This document shows positions 8,961 to 18,080 of a stretch of 64,000 nt of DNA, piece by piece. Source of the DNA: Sphingomonas lacunae (GTDB lineage: Bacteria; Pseudomonadota; Alphaproteobacteria; Sphingomonadales; Sphingomonadaceae); NCBI RefSeq assembly GCF_012979535.1, contig NZ_CP053015.1:2852001-2916000 (forward strand), given 5' to 3'. The notes under the pieces were generated by a model. That model did no database searches. It was given only the letters and a program-made list of their open reading frames with translations, and was not told where the DNA came from. Each line of letters begins with the position of its first letter. The stretch's first letter is position 1. The position numbers were made by a program, and so were the translations under genes.

Positions 8961-10415
8961 ATGACTGACATCGACCGCCAGACCCTGCCCGACACCATGG
9001 ACAGGGTGGACGAGTTGACGCCGGGAGACGCTCTGGCGGCGACCCACGCCGAACGCCTCGATGCGGATGACCGGTTGCGTCCCGATTTTGTTGACCGCGT
9101 GCTTGAAGCCGTAGCACGGGGCGAGGCCGAAGCGGCGCGCGACCTTGTCCGCCCGCTCCACCCGGCTGACCGCGCCGACCTTGTCGAACTGACGCCCGAA
9201 GAAGACCGTCCTGCCCTCGCCGCCGCACTGGGCGACCTGATCGACGCCGACGTGATTGCCGAGATGAACGATTATGTCCGCGAGGACATTGTCGACACGC
9301 TTGAGCCCGAACAGGTCGCCGACATCGCCCGCGAACTCGACACCGACGACGCGGTCGCGATGATTGAGGACATGGACGTCTCCGATCAGGCTGCTGTCCT
9401 CGCCGCGCTCGACCCCGAAGACCGTGCCGCCATCGAGGATGCGCTGTCCTACCCCGAGGAGTCCGCCGGCCGCCTGATGCAGCGCGATCTGGTCGCGGTG
9501 CCGGAGCATGTCACGGTCGGCGATGTCATCGACCGGCTGCGCCATGATGGCGATCTCGCCACCGACTTTTGGGAAATCTATGTCGTTGATGCCCGGCATC
9601 ACCCGGTAGGCTATGTGCAGCTGAGCTGGTTGCTGCGGACGCCGCGGGACATAGCCATCTCCGACGCCATGATGCGGCGGCAGACATTGATCCCGGTCGA
9701 TATGGACCAGGAAGAGGTGGCGCTGCGTTTCCAGAAATATGCCCTGATCTCGGCGGCTGTGGTCGATGGCGATGGCCGGCTGGTCGGGATGATCACCGTC
9801 GATGACATCGTCCACATTATCCAGGAAGAGGCGAGCGAAGACGTGCTGCGCCTGTCGGGCGCGGGTGAAGGCGACATCAACGAAAGCCCGACTGAATCTT
9901 ACCGGGCGCGCATCCGCTGGCTGGTCGCGAACCTTGGCACGGCTCTGGTGGCGTCAACCATCATCAGCTTCTTTGGCGGCGCCATCGAACATATGGTCGC
10001 GCTGGCCGTGCTGATGCCGATTGTCGCAGGCGTTGGCGGCAATGCTGGAACACAGACTTTGGCGGTGACTGTGCGTGCCATTGCCACCAATCAGCTGACC
10101 CAATCGAACACGCGTCGAGCGATTACCCGCGAACTATCTATCGCGCTGCTCAATGGCGCGACCATAGCGTTGATCGCAGGCATTGGCGTTACCATCTGGT
10201 CGGGCGACTGGCATTTGGGCGCGGTGATCGCCGCTGCGATGCTGACCAATATCCTGATCGCCGGTCTTGCCGGTGTAATCATACCGCTGACACTCGATCA
10301 TTTTGATCAGGACCCGGCGGTGGCGAGCAGCATCTTTGTCACCATGATCACCGACTCGATGGGCTTTCTCGCCTTCCTTGGCCTTGCGGTGCTCAGCGGG
10401 CTGGTCAGCCTTTGA
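8961..10415 (+). CDS. mgtE: Magnesium transporter MgtE
   Basis: A 484-residue MgtE family channel for Mg2+ (possibly other divalents) in the inner membrane. It begins with an acidic alpha-helical N domain (residues about 40-140), continues with two CBS motifs (about 145-270), and ends with five membrane helices including the pore sequence PIVAGVGGNAGTQTLAVTVRA. Acidic residues at the N/CBS interface are the Mg2+ sensor in this family. ATG at 8961 follows AGGAGC; the longer frame runs back through the tandem repeat and the end of the previous gene. No M-box-type leader is recognisable in the 172-base upstream region. Confidence 0.95.
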   Translation: MTDIDRQTLPDTMDRVDELTPGDALAATHAERLDADDRLRPDFVDRVLEAVARGEAEAARDLVRPLHPADRADLVELTPEEDRPALAAALGDLIDADVIAEMNDYVREDIVDTLEPEQVADIARELDTDDAVAMIEDMDVSDQAAVLAALDPEDRAAIEDALSYPEESAGRLMQRDLVAVPEHVTVGDVIDRLRHDGDLATDFWEIYVVDARHHPVGYVQLSWLLRTPRDIAISDAMMRRQTLIPVDMDQEEVALRFQKYALISAAVVDGDGRLVGMITVDDIVHIIQEEASEDVLRLSGAGEGDINESPTESYRARIRWLVANLGTALVASTIISFFGGAIEHMVALAVLMPIVAGVGGNAGTQTLAVTVRAIATNQLTQSNTRRAITRELSIALLNGATIALIAGIGVTIWSGDWHLGAVIAAAMLTNILIAGLAGVIIPLTLDHFDQDPAVASSIFVTMITDSMGFLAFLGLAVLSGLVSL

Positions 10416-10491
10416 GATTTTGCCGGTCGCGACAGCTCGCCACCCTGTTTTCAATTGCAACCACATCCCCGCTGCGCCAGTCAGTGGGGCC

Positions 10492-12606
10492 ATGATGACT
10501 CGCACCCTCTTGCGCGCTTCGGCCGCGCTTCTCGCCCTTGCCCCGATCACCCTTACCGGCACCGCCAACGCCCGTCCGCTAACGCCGGAGGATCTGGCGA
10601 CGTTGGGCCGGCTGGCCTCGCCCGCCGTATCGCCCGACGGACAGTGGGTAGTCTATCAACAGACGGATACCAATGCCGAAACCTACGCGCGGTCGACCGG
10701 CCTGTGGCTGGTGCCGAGCAATGGCAGCGCCGAACCGGTGCGCATCGCCGACCTGGAAGGGGCCAATGAAAGCGGCGCCGCCTTCTCGCCCGATGGGCGC
10801 CGTCTCTATTTCCTGTCGAACAAGTCGGGCAAGGACCAGCTTTGGACGGCCTCTTTCAGCCCGACCGGCACGGTCGACACGCCGGTCCAGGCGAGCGACA
10901 CCATTGCCGATGTCGCCGGTTTCCGCATCGCCCCCAATGGCCAAAGGATTGTCATGTGGGGCGACATCGGCATGGATTGCCCGACCTTTGGCTGTGCCAA
11001 TCAGGCGGACCGCGCCCTGCCCGGTCCCGGCACAGGCCGCGTCTATAACGAGATGTTCGTCCGTCATTGGGATTCATGGGAAACCACCGGCATTCACAGC
11101 CGCGCCTTTACCTTTGCCATTGGCGCCGATGGCCGGTTGAGCGGTGACGCCGCCGCCATCGCCCCCGAACTGCGCGGTGACGCGCCGTCCAAGCCCTTTG
11201 GCGGGGCCGAGGAAATCGGCTGGAGCGCTGACAGCGCCGTCGTCTATTTCACTCTGCGCGTCGCCGACCGAAACGAACCGCGCTCGACCGACCTCGATAT
11301 TTACAGCGCCCCTGCGACCGGGGGCGCTGCCGCCAATCTGACGGCGAGCAATGAGGCGACCGACACCATGCCGGCGGCCTCTCCTGATGGCCGCTGGCTC
11401 GCCTATGCCGCCATGGCCAGACCGGGCTATGAGGCTGACCGGCTGGTGCTGATGCTGAGAGACTTGCGCAGCGGCACGGTGCGCGCACTGACGCAGGATT
11501 GGGACCGCTCGGTATCCAGCATCGCCTGGGCGGCCGACAGCCGCAGCATCATCGTTACCGCGCAGGACACGCTGGAACACCCGGCTTATCGTGTCGATGT
11601 GCGCACGGGCCGTGTGACGCGTTTGACCGAACGCGGCAATGTCGGCGACACCATCCCGCTGGCCAACGGTGGGATGATCTACACGATCAATTCGATCACT
11701 TCACCTACCGACCTTGTTCGGATGGATCGCCGCGGACAGACAACAGCGCTTACCGCTGTCAACCGCGAGCGCATGGCCCAGATCGACCCGGTCCATTATG
11801 AGCAATACAGTTTCGCCGGCGCCAATGGTGACCGCGTCTGGGGCCAAATCCTGACGCCGCAGGGGGCTGCCGGCCCGCTGCCGACAGTTCTGCTGGTGCA
11901 TGGCGGACCGCAGGGAAGCTTTGGCAATAGCTGGTCAACCCGCTGGAACCCGATGCTGTGGGCGGCGCAAGGCTATGCCGTTGTCACCGTCGATTTCCAT
12001 GGGTCCACCGGATATGGCCAAGCCTTTACCGACAGCATCAACCGTGACTGGGGTGGCAAGCCGCTCGAGGACCTGCGGCTCGGCATGGCTGCTGCGGCAG
12101 CGACCAATGCTTCGGTCAATCCCGCCAACGCCTGCGCCGCCGGCGGCAGCTATGGCGGCTATATGATGAACTGGATCGCCGGCAACTGGCCCGACGGCTT
12201 CCGCTGCCTCGTCACCCATGCCGGCGTGTTTGACCTGCGCGCCATGGCGTTCGAGACCGAGGAACTGTGGTTCGATGAATGGGATCATGGCGGCCCATGG
12301 TGGGCGCGCGAGAATGCCGAGCGCTGGAACCCGGTCAACCATGTCACCAACTGGCGCACGCCGACCCTCGTCATCCATGGCGAAAAGGATTTCCGCATCC
12401 CCTACAGCCAAAGCCTCGCCGCCTTCACCGCGCTCCAGCGGCAGGGCATCCCGTCGCAGCTGCTGATCTATCCCGATGAGAACCACTGGATCCTGAAAGG
12501 CCGTAACAGCGTGCAATGGTATCGCACCGTTTTCGACTGGATGCGGCGCTGGACCGGGCCGGGCGATACGGCGGCGGCACCTGCCAGCGGCGGCGGCAAC
12601 CAGTGA
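10492..12606 (+). CDS. Secreted S9-family prolyl oligopeptidase-like peptidase
   Basis: About 704 residues. An N-terminal signal peptide (MTRTLLRASAALLALAPITL, cleavage probably after TANA) directs it to the periplasm. A WD40/PD40-type beta-propeller spans about residues 30-430, with DGRWLAYAAM-like blades. The alpha/beta-hydrolase domain follows, with the nucleophile in GGSYGG (S553), D633 in GEKDFRIP, and H665 in DENHWIL. It resembles dipeptidyl/acylaminoacyl peptidases of the S9B/C groups that cleave short peptides. Two adjacent ATGs (10492, 10495) are possible. The stop overlaps the start of the next small gene. Confidence 0.92.
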   Translation: MMTRTLLRASAALLALAPITLTGTANARPLTPEDLATLGRLASPAVSPDGQWVVYQQTDTNAETYARSTGLWLVPSNGSAEPVRIADLEGANESGAAFSPDGRRLYFLSNKSGKDQLWTASFSPTGTVDTPVQASDTIADVAGFRIAPNGQRIVMWGDIGMDCPTFGCANQADRALPGPGTGRVYNEMFVRHWDSWETTGIHSRAFTFAIGADGRLSGDAAAIAPELRGDAPSKPFGGAEEIGWSADSAVVYFTLRVADRNEPRSTDLDIYSAPATGGAAANLTASNEATDTMPAASPDGRWLAYAAMARPGYEADRLVLMLRDLRSGTVRALTQDWDRSVSSIAWAADSRSIIVTAQDTLEHPAYRVDVRTGRVTRLTERGNVGDTIPLANGGMIYTINSITSPTDLVRMDRRGQTTALTAVNRERMAQIDPVHYEQYSFAGANGDRVWGQILTPQGAAGPLPTVLLVHGGPQGSFGNSWSTRWNPMLWAAQGYAVVTVDFHGSTGYGQAFTDSINRDWGGKPLEDLRLGMAAAAATNASVNPANACAAGGSYGGYMMNWIAGNWPDGFRCLVTHAGVFDLRAMAFETEELWFDEWDHGGPWWARENAERWNPVNHVTNWRTPTLVIHGEKDFRIPYSQSLAAFTALQRQGIPSQLLIYPDENHWILKGRNSVQWYRTVFDWMRRWTGPGDTAAAPASGGGNQ

Positions 12607-13022
12607 TCGCGCTGGCTTCGCTCGCCGGGCTGCTGGCCCTGTCCTCGGCCGCTGTGCAGGAAGCACCGGCGGCGCCAGTGCCGCCACCGACACCTATCTC
12701 CCCCGCTCCGCCGCGCGGCGGCGATGTGATCGGCGCGTGGACCGTCGATCTGCGCGTGTCGGAGACGGACGCCCCCTACAACCAGCCGATGCATCTGCAG
12801 GTCGATGCCGATGGCAAGGTGACTGGCGATTTCTACAACAGCCCGATCAGCTCCGGCCGCTATGGTCATAATATGGGTCGCAGCTGTGTCGCCTTTGTCA
12901 CCAGCGACGGCATGGGCGATTATCAGCACAGCGCCTGTCTGGTCGACGGGCGCATGGTCGGGCAAAGCTGGGCCGAGCATCGCGGCTTTGTCCTGCCCTG
13001 GACCGCGGTGCGGGAGCAGTAA
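12603..13022 (+). CDS. Small secreted protein coupled to the S9 peptidase
   Basis: A 139-residue product starting at GTG that overlaps the peptidase stop in GTGA. It has a signal peptide-like N-terminus ([20 protein letters not shown]) and a Pro/Ala-rich linker. The folded C-terminal part includes [20 protein letters not shown], a tract found in small periplasmic beta-barrel-like hypothetical proteins. I do not recognise a function. The tight coupling suggests co-expression with the peptidase. The longer frame that starts inside the peptidase gene is rejected because a signal sequence begins exactly at the overlap. Confidence 0.75.
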   Translation: MIALASLAGLLALSSAAVQEAPAAPVPPPTPISPAPPRGGDVIGAWTVDLRVSETDAPYNQPMHLQVDADGKVTGDFYNSPISSGRYGHNMGRSCVAFVTSDGMGDYQHSACLVDGRMVGQSWAEHRGFVLPWTAVREQ

Positions 13023-13074
13023 GCGGCACCCTGCCCCCTTGCCGCGCCGCAGCATGGCTGGCAAAGGCGGGGCC

Positions 13075-15780
13075 ATGACTGATACGCCTGCATCCGCGCC
13101 TGAACCCGCCAAGACATTCGATCCCGCCGCCATTGAGGCGCGCTGGGCCGCGCATTGGGAGGCCAATGGCCTGTTCCGCCCCGAACGGCCGGACGCCACG
13201 CCCTTCACCATCGTCAACCCGCCGCCCAATGTCACCGGCGCGCTGCACATCGGCCATGCGCTCGACAATACGTTGCAGGACGTGCTGGTTCGCTATGAGC
13301 GGCTGCGCGGCAAGGATGCGCTATGGGTCGTTGGCACCGACCATGCCGGTATCGCGACGCAGATGGTCGTTGAACGGCAGATGGCGGAAAAGCAGGACCG
13401 GCGCACCAATTACAGCCGCGAGCAGTTCATCGACAAGGTGTGGGAATGGAAGGCGGAAAGCGGCGGCCAGATCACCGGCCAGCTGCGCCGCCTCGGCTGC
13501 TCGATGGACTGGAGCCGCGAACAATTCACCATGGACCCGCACTTCACCAAGGCGGTGGTGAAGGTGTTCGTCGATCTCTACAATCAGGGCCTGCTGTATC
13601 GCGACAAGCGGCTGGTCAATTGGGACCCGGGCCTCAAGACCGCCATTTCTGACCTTGAGGTCGAGACGCAGGAGGTCAAGGGCAGCTTCTGGCACTTCAA
13701 ATATCCGCTCGCCGACGGGGTGAAGCGCGACGACGGCCTCGACTATATCGAGGTGGCAACGACCCGGCCCGAAACGATGCTGGCCGACATGGCGATCGCG
13801 GTGCACCCCGAGGATGAGCGATACAAGTCAATCATTGGCAAGGACATCCTCCAGCCGATCACTGGCCGGCGCTTCAAGGTGGTGGCCGACGAGCATGCCG
13901 ACCCCGAACTGGGTTCGGGCGCGGTCAAGATCACGCCGGGGCATGACTTCAACGACTTTGAGGTCGGCAAGCGCGCCGGCATCAAACCCGCCGAAATGCT
14001 CAACATGTTCGATGCCGACGCACGGGTCGTGCAGGTCGCCGACGGGCTGATCCCCGCCGAGTTCATCGGCCTCGACCGGTTCGACGCGCGCAAGGCGGTC
14101 GTCGAGGCGATGAAGGCGCTGGGTTTCCTGATCCCGCATGTGACCAGGGACAAGGAAGGCAATGAGACCCTCCACGACGCCGAACCGCGCACCATCCAGA
14201 CCCCATTCGGTGACCGCTCGGGTCAGGTCATCGAACCCTGGCTGACTGACCAATGGTATGTCGATGCCGCCACGCTCGCCCAGCCGGCGATCGAGGCAGT
14301 GAAGTCCGGCGCGATCGAGATCGTCCCCAAGACGTGGGAAAAGACCTTCTTCAACTGGATGGAGAATATCCAGCCCTGGTGCGTCTCCCGCCAGTTGTGG
14401 TGGGGACACCGGATCCCGGCTTGGTATGCCGAAGATGGTCAGGTGTTTGTCGCCGAAACCGAAGAAGAAGCACAGGCGCTGGCCGGTACAGGGGTTGCCC
14501 TCAACCGTGACGAAGACGTGCTCGACACATGGTTCTCCTCCGCCTTGTGGCCCTTTGCCACGCTTGGCTGGCCGGAGCAGAGCGACCTCCTCGCCCGCCA
14601 CTACCCCAATGATGTGCTGATTTCAGGCTTTGACATCCTGTTCTTCTGGGATGCGCGCATGGCGATGCAGGGGCTGCACTTCATGAAGGAGGTGCCCTGG
14701 CGGCGGCTCTATCTCCACGGCCTCGTCCGCGATGCCAAGGGCGCGAAAATGTCCAAGTCCAAGGGCAATGTTGTCGACCCCCTTGGCCTGATCGACCAAT
14801 ATGGCGCCGACGCGCTGCGTTTCTTCATGAGCGCGATGGAAAGCCAGGGCCGCGACATCAAGATGGATGAGGCGCGGCTCGAGGGCTATCGCAACTTTGC
14901 CACCAAGCTGTGGAATGCGGCGCGTTTCTGCCAGTCGAACGGCATCGGGGCGAGCAAGACGCTGGCCGCGCCCGCCGCGACCCTGCCGGTCAACCGCTGG
15001 ATCATCGGTGAAGTGGCGGCGACCGTCACCCGCATGCAAGAGGCCTTTGCCACGCTGCGTTTCGACGATGCCGCCAACGCCATTTACCAGTTCGCCTGGA
15101 GCCGTTTCTGCGACTGGTATCTCGAATTGATCAAGGGTCAGATCGATGACGAAACCCGCGCTGTCGCCGGCTGGGTCCTCGATCAGATCCTCGTCATGCT
15201 CCACCCCTTCATGCCCTTCATCACCGAAGAGCTGTGGCACAATCTGGGGGATCGCCCCTATGAGCTGATCGTAGCGAAGTGGCCGGAACCCGCCGCCAGC
15301 AGCGACGCGGAGGCCAGCGCCGACATCGACTGGCTGATCACGCTGGTGCAGTCGCTGCGCGGGGCAAAGGCGGAGCTGGGCATTGCGCCAGGCGCTCGCC
15401 TGCCGCTGTTTGCCGAGGATGCCGATGCCGCCACTCAGGCGCGTATCGCCCGCATGGCAGCCGCGCTGGACCGGGTCGGCCGGATCGAGGCAGTGCATAT
15501 CGGCGGCGCACCTGCGGGGGCGGCGATGCAGTTGGTGGTGGAGGGCGCGACCTATGTCGTCCCGCTCGAAGGGCTGATCGACATTGACGCCGAACGCGCC
15601 CGCCTGACCAAGGCGCTGGCGGCAGCGCAAAAGGAAGCCGCCAGCCTCGCCGGCCGCCTTTCCAACCCCGCCTTCACCGAAAAGGCCAAGCCCGAAGCGG
15701 TGGAAAAAGCGCGCGAAGACCACGCCGCCCGCGCCGCGGAGGCCGAACGGCTGGAGGCCGCGCTCAAGCGGCTGGGATAA
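13075..15780 (+). CDS. valS: Valine-tRNA ligase
   Basis: A 901-residue class I aminoacyl-tRNA synthetase that charges tRNA-Val. The HIGH motif is HIGHA (residues 58-61) in [15 protein letters not shown], and the KMSKS loop is KMSKSKGN (558-562). A CP1 editing domain lies between them ([19 protein letters not shown]). The anticodon-binding domain follows ([26 protein letters not shown]), and an Arg/Glu-rich coiled-coil C-terminal arm ends the protein, as in bacterial ValRS. ATG at 13075 follows AGGCGGGG. The MATE gene starts 4 bases after the stop. Confidence 0.98.
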   Translation: MTDTPASAPEPAKTFDPAAIEARWAAHWEANGLFRPERPDATPFTIVNPPPNVTGALHIGHALDNTLQDVLVRYERLRGKDALWVVGTDHAGIATQMVVERQMAEKQDRRTNYSREQFIDKVWEWKAESGGQITGQLRRLGCSMDWSREQFTMDPHFTKAVVKVFVDLYNQGLLYRDKRLVNWDPGLKTAISDLEVETQEVKGSFWHFKYPLADGVKRDDGLDYIEVATTRPETMLADMAIAVHPEDERYKSIIGKDILQPITGRRFKVVADEHADPELGSGAVKITPGHDFNDFEVGKRAGIKPAEMLNMFDADARVVQVADGLIPAEFIGLDRFDARKAVVEAMKALGFLIPHVTRDKEGNETLHDAEPRTIQTPFGDRSGQVIEPWLTDQWYVDAATLAQPAIEAVKSGAIEIVPKTWEKTFFNWMENIQPWCVSRQLWWGHRIPAWYAEDGQVFVAETEEEAQALAGTGVALNRDEDVLDTWFSSALWPFATLGWPEQSDLLARHYPNDVLISGFDILFFWDARMAMQGLHFMKEVPWRRLYLHGLVRDAKGAKMSKSKGNVVDPLGLIDQYGADALRFFMSAMESQGRDIKMDEARLEGYRNFATKLWNAARFCQSNGIGASKTLAAPAATLPVNRWIIGEVAATVTRMQEAFATLRFDDAANAIYQFAWSRFCDWYLELIKGQIDDETRAVAGWVLDQILVMLHPFMPFITEELWHNLGDRPYELIVAKWPEPAASSDAEASADIDWLITLVQSLRGAKAELGIAPGARLPLFAEDADAATQARIARMAAALDRVGRIEAVHIGGAPAGAAMQLVVEGATYVVPLEGLIDIDAERARLTKALAAAQKEAASLAGRLSNPAFTEKAKPEAVEKAREDHAARAAEAERLEAALKRLG

Positions 15781-15784
15781 AGCC

Positions 15785-17224
15785 ATGGAAGAAGATGTGC
15801 CGGGCGCTGGCCCTTCCGCCGCGCCCGGCCATGGTCAGGGCCCGCGTGACCTGACGCAAGGGCCCATCGCCCGCACTCTGGTTGCCTTTGCAATGCCGAC
15901 ACTGCTGGCCAATGTCCTGCAATCGCTCAACGGGTCCATCAACGCCATCTGGGTCGGCCGTTTTCTGGGGGAAGGAGCGCTGGCGGCGACGGCCAATGCC
16001 CATGTCATCATGTTCCTGATCTTTGCGAGCGTGTTTGGCATTGGCATGGCATCAACGGTGCTGATCGGGCAGGCTATGGGGCGGAGGGACATTGACGCCG
16101 CCAGGCGCGCCTTTGGGACGGCCACGGGGTTCAGCCTGATCCTCTCCGTGGTTGCCGGTGCGGGCGGCTGGTTTGCCGCGCCGGCGATCCTGCACACCCT
16201 AGCCACGCCGACGGAGGCCTTCCCCCTCGCCCTCACCTATCTGCGGGTCATGTGCATCACCATCCCGTCGTCAATATTGTCGGTTTCGGTGATGATGGCA
16301 CTGCGCGGCGCGGGGGATTCGGTCACGCCCCTGCGTTTCATGATCGTGTCGGTGGTTCTCGACATCCTCCTCAATCCCGCCCTGATCCTGGGGATCGGTC
16401 CCCTGCCGGCGCTGGGCATAGCCGGGTCGGCGCTGGCCACGGTCATTGCTGGCACAGTGAGCCTGACCGCGATGATTATCTGGGTCTATTGGCGCGACCT
16501 GCCTCTCAGGTTGCGCGGTCCGGAATGGCGCTATCTCCTGCCTGATCGCGAGATGCTCGGCTTCATCCTGCTCAAGGGCCTGCCGATGGGCATACAGATG
16601 GTCATCATTTCGGCAGCCGGCCTGATCATGTCCGGGCTGGTCAATCGGGAAGGCCTGATTACTGCCGCCGCCTATGGCGCGACGTTGCAGTTATGGAACT
16701 ATGTGCAGATGCCGGCGCTCGCGGTCAGCGCGGCGGTCAGCGCGATGGCGGCGCAGAATATCGGCGCCGGGCGATGGGACAGGGTGGGATCGATCAACCG
16801 GGCCGGCATTGTCACCAACCTCTTGATGACAGGGACACTGGTCACGCTGATCCTCTTGTTCGACCGGCCGGTACTGGCCCTTTTCCTCGGCAGCGAAAGC
16901 CCGGCGATAGAGGTGGCACGGCACCAGCAGTTGCTGGGCAGCTGGTCGTTCCTCCTGTTCGGGGTGACAATGGTACTGTTTGGCACCATGCGTGCCAATG
17001 CGGTGGTCATTCCGCCGCTGATCATCCTCGGCATTTCCATGTATCCGGTGCGGCTCGCCTTTTATTACACGGCCTATCCCTTGATCGGTGCCGATGCCAT
17101 TTGGTGGAGCTTTCCGATCACATCGATGGCATCAATGCTGATGGCCATTGCCGTTTATCGATGGAGCAAATGGCGCCAGGCCAGCCCTGCACTGCCAATG
17201 CATTTGCCCAAGACGATGGACTGA
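15785..17224 (+). CDS. MATE-family multidrug/metabolite exporter
   Basis: A 479-residue inner-membrane protein with about twelve transmembrane segments arranged as two related halves, as in MATE (NorM/DinF-type) antiporters that export cationic drugs or metabolites using Na+ or H+ gradients. Recognisable parts include LTQGPIARTLVAFAMPTLLANVLQSL at the start and AAYGATLQLWNYVQMPALAVSAAVSAMAAQNIGAG in the second half. The substrate is unknown. The start lies 4 bases behind valS, so the two are very likely on one transcript. Confidence 0.92.
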   Translation: MEEDVPGAGPSAAPGHGQGPRDLTQGPIARTLVAFAMPTLLANVLQSLNGSINAIWVGRFLGEGALAATANAHVIMFLIFASVFGIGMASTVLIGQAMGRRDIDAARRAFGTATGFSLILSVVAGAGGWFAAPAILHTLATPTEAFPLALTYLRVMCITIPSSILSVSVMMALRGAGDSVTPLRFMIVSVVLDILLNPALILGIGPLPALGIAGSALATVIAGTVSLTAMIIWVYWRDLPLRLRGPEWRYLLPDREMLGFILLKGLPMGIQMVIISAAGLIMSGLVNREGLITAAAYGATLQLWNYVQMPALAVSAAVSAMAAQNIGAGRWDRVGSINRAGIVTNLLMTGTLVTLILLFDRPVLALFLGSESPAIEVARHQQLLGSWSFLLFGVTMVLFGTMRANAVVIPPLIILGISMYPVRLAFYYTAYPLIGADAIWWSFPITSMASMLMAIAVYRWSKWRQASPALPMHLPKTMD

Positions 17225-17272
17225 CGGCCAAGTTCAAAGGTTTCATAGCCGGATCTGGGGCAAAAACCGCAC

Positions 17273-17304
17273 TGGCGCGACCGGTCTCGGGTCCGGTCGC
17301 GCCA
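17273..17304. terminator. Perfect 12-base inverted repeat after the MATE gene
   Basis: TGGCGCGACCGG and CCGGTCGCGCCA flank an 8-base loop. On the minus strand the stem is followed a few bases later by GGTTTTTG, so it can end transcripts coming from the opposite side; the plus-strand side has no T-run. It lies between convergent genes. Confidence 0.6.
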
Positions 17305-17440
17305 ATGGGTTGCCTCAGGCAGATGCCTGGGAAAACGGATGCGCCAACCAGCGCAAAACTCTCGCTCCCATGCGGATCGGGACCTTGTCCTCCTGACCCG
17401 CCGCTTCGCTGGGGAGCGTTTGCCACCATTTTCGATGAAC

Positions 17441-17462
17441 AAGCGTGACGTGCGTCACGCTT
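17441..17462. promoter_or_regulatory. Near-perfect 22-base palindrome, possible operator
   Basis: AAGCGTGACG-TG-CGTCACGCTT is symmetric except for the central pair, and a further GTCAC half-site follows at 17464. It lies between convergent gene ends, 28 bases from the stop of the minus-strand gene, with no T-run. It could be a protein-binding site or a hairpin. Nothing else is recognisable in 17305-17489. Confidence 0.45.
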
Positions 17463-17489
17463 GTCACCATATTTGCTTCAGATGGCTGC

Positions 17490-17960
17490 TCAGCTAGGGC
17501 CGCTGCCCGGCATGCTGCTCTGACAACGGCTATGCTCTCCGGCACGGCACGCGGCCACATCCGCCTGCCAACGGGCATAGGCCGCATCATAGGCTGCCTG
17601 CGCATCGCGATGCGCCTGCATCTCTCGTTCGTAACGCGCCTGGGCTTCAGCAGCGGCAGTCCGCGCTGCCTGATAATCAGCGGTGGCCGAGTTATAGGTG
17701 GTGGCACTGTCCGCATTGGCTGCGTTTTGCGCGCGGGCATTGTCTGCCTGGATGCGGTTCAACGATCGCGTGCCGGGGTCAGCGGCACTTGAACCGGCAG
17801 CGCCCGATGCAGACGCTGCAGGCGGGGCTGGCTCCGATCCTGTTTTCTGGGCCAGGACCGGCGATGCAGCCAACAAAAGCGCACTCGGCAAAAGCGCGCT
17901 GGTCAAAAGCACCAAACGGGCTGTCGGCCGAGCCTTCGACTTGTGATGAGTGCATTGCAT
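17490..17960 (-). CDS. Secreted Ala-rich coiled-coil protein
   Basis: About 156 residues beginning MQCTHHKSKARPTARLVLLT, with a signal peptide and likely cleavage after SPVLAQ. The mature part is low complexity and alanine-rich. The stretch from ATADYQAARTAAAEAQARYEREM onward has heptad-like spacing of charged and hydrophobic residues, so a periplasmic coiled coil is likely. Two Cys near the end (AACRAGEHSRC) could form a disulfide. Function is unknown. An in-frame ATG at 17987 is possible, but 17960 has the better site (AGGAACC). It lies about 120 bases downstream of the repeat-rich lipoprotein on the same strand. Confidence 0.65.
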   Translation of the reverse strand: MQCTHHKSKARPTARLVLLTSALLPSALLLAASPVLAQKTGSEPAPPAASASGAAGSSAADPGTRSLNRIQADNARAQNAANADSATTYNSATADYQAARTAAAEAQARYEREMQAHRDAQAAYDAAYARWQADVAACRAGEHSRCQSSMPGSGPS

Positions 17961-18080
17961 TATCCGGTTCCTATCCTGTTCGGGCATAATTTCGCGTGCA
18001 TGACGCTGAAACGTCAACATGCCGCATGCTGTTTGGTTCCGCCAGATGCTCTGTTGCTAGGCATGGCTGATCTGGGCCCG

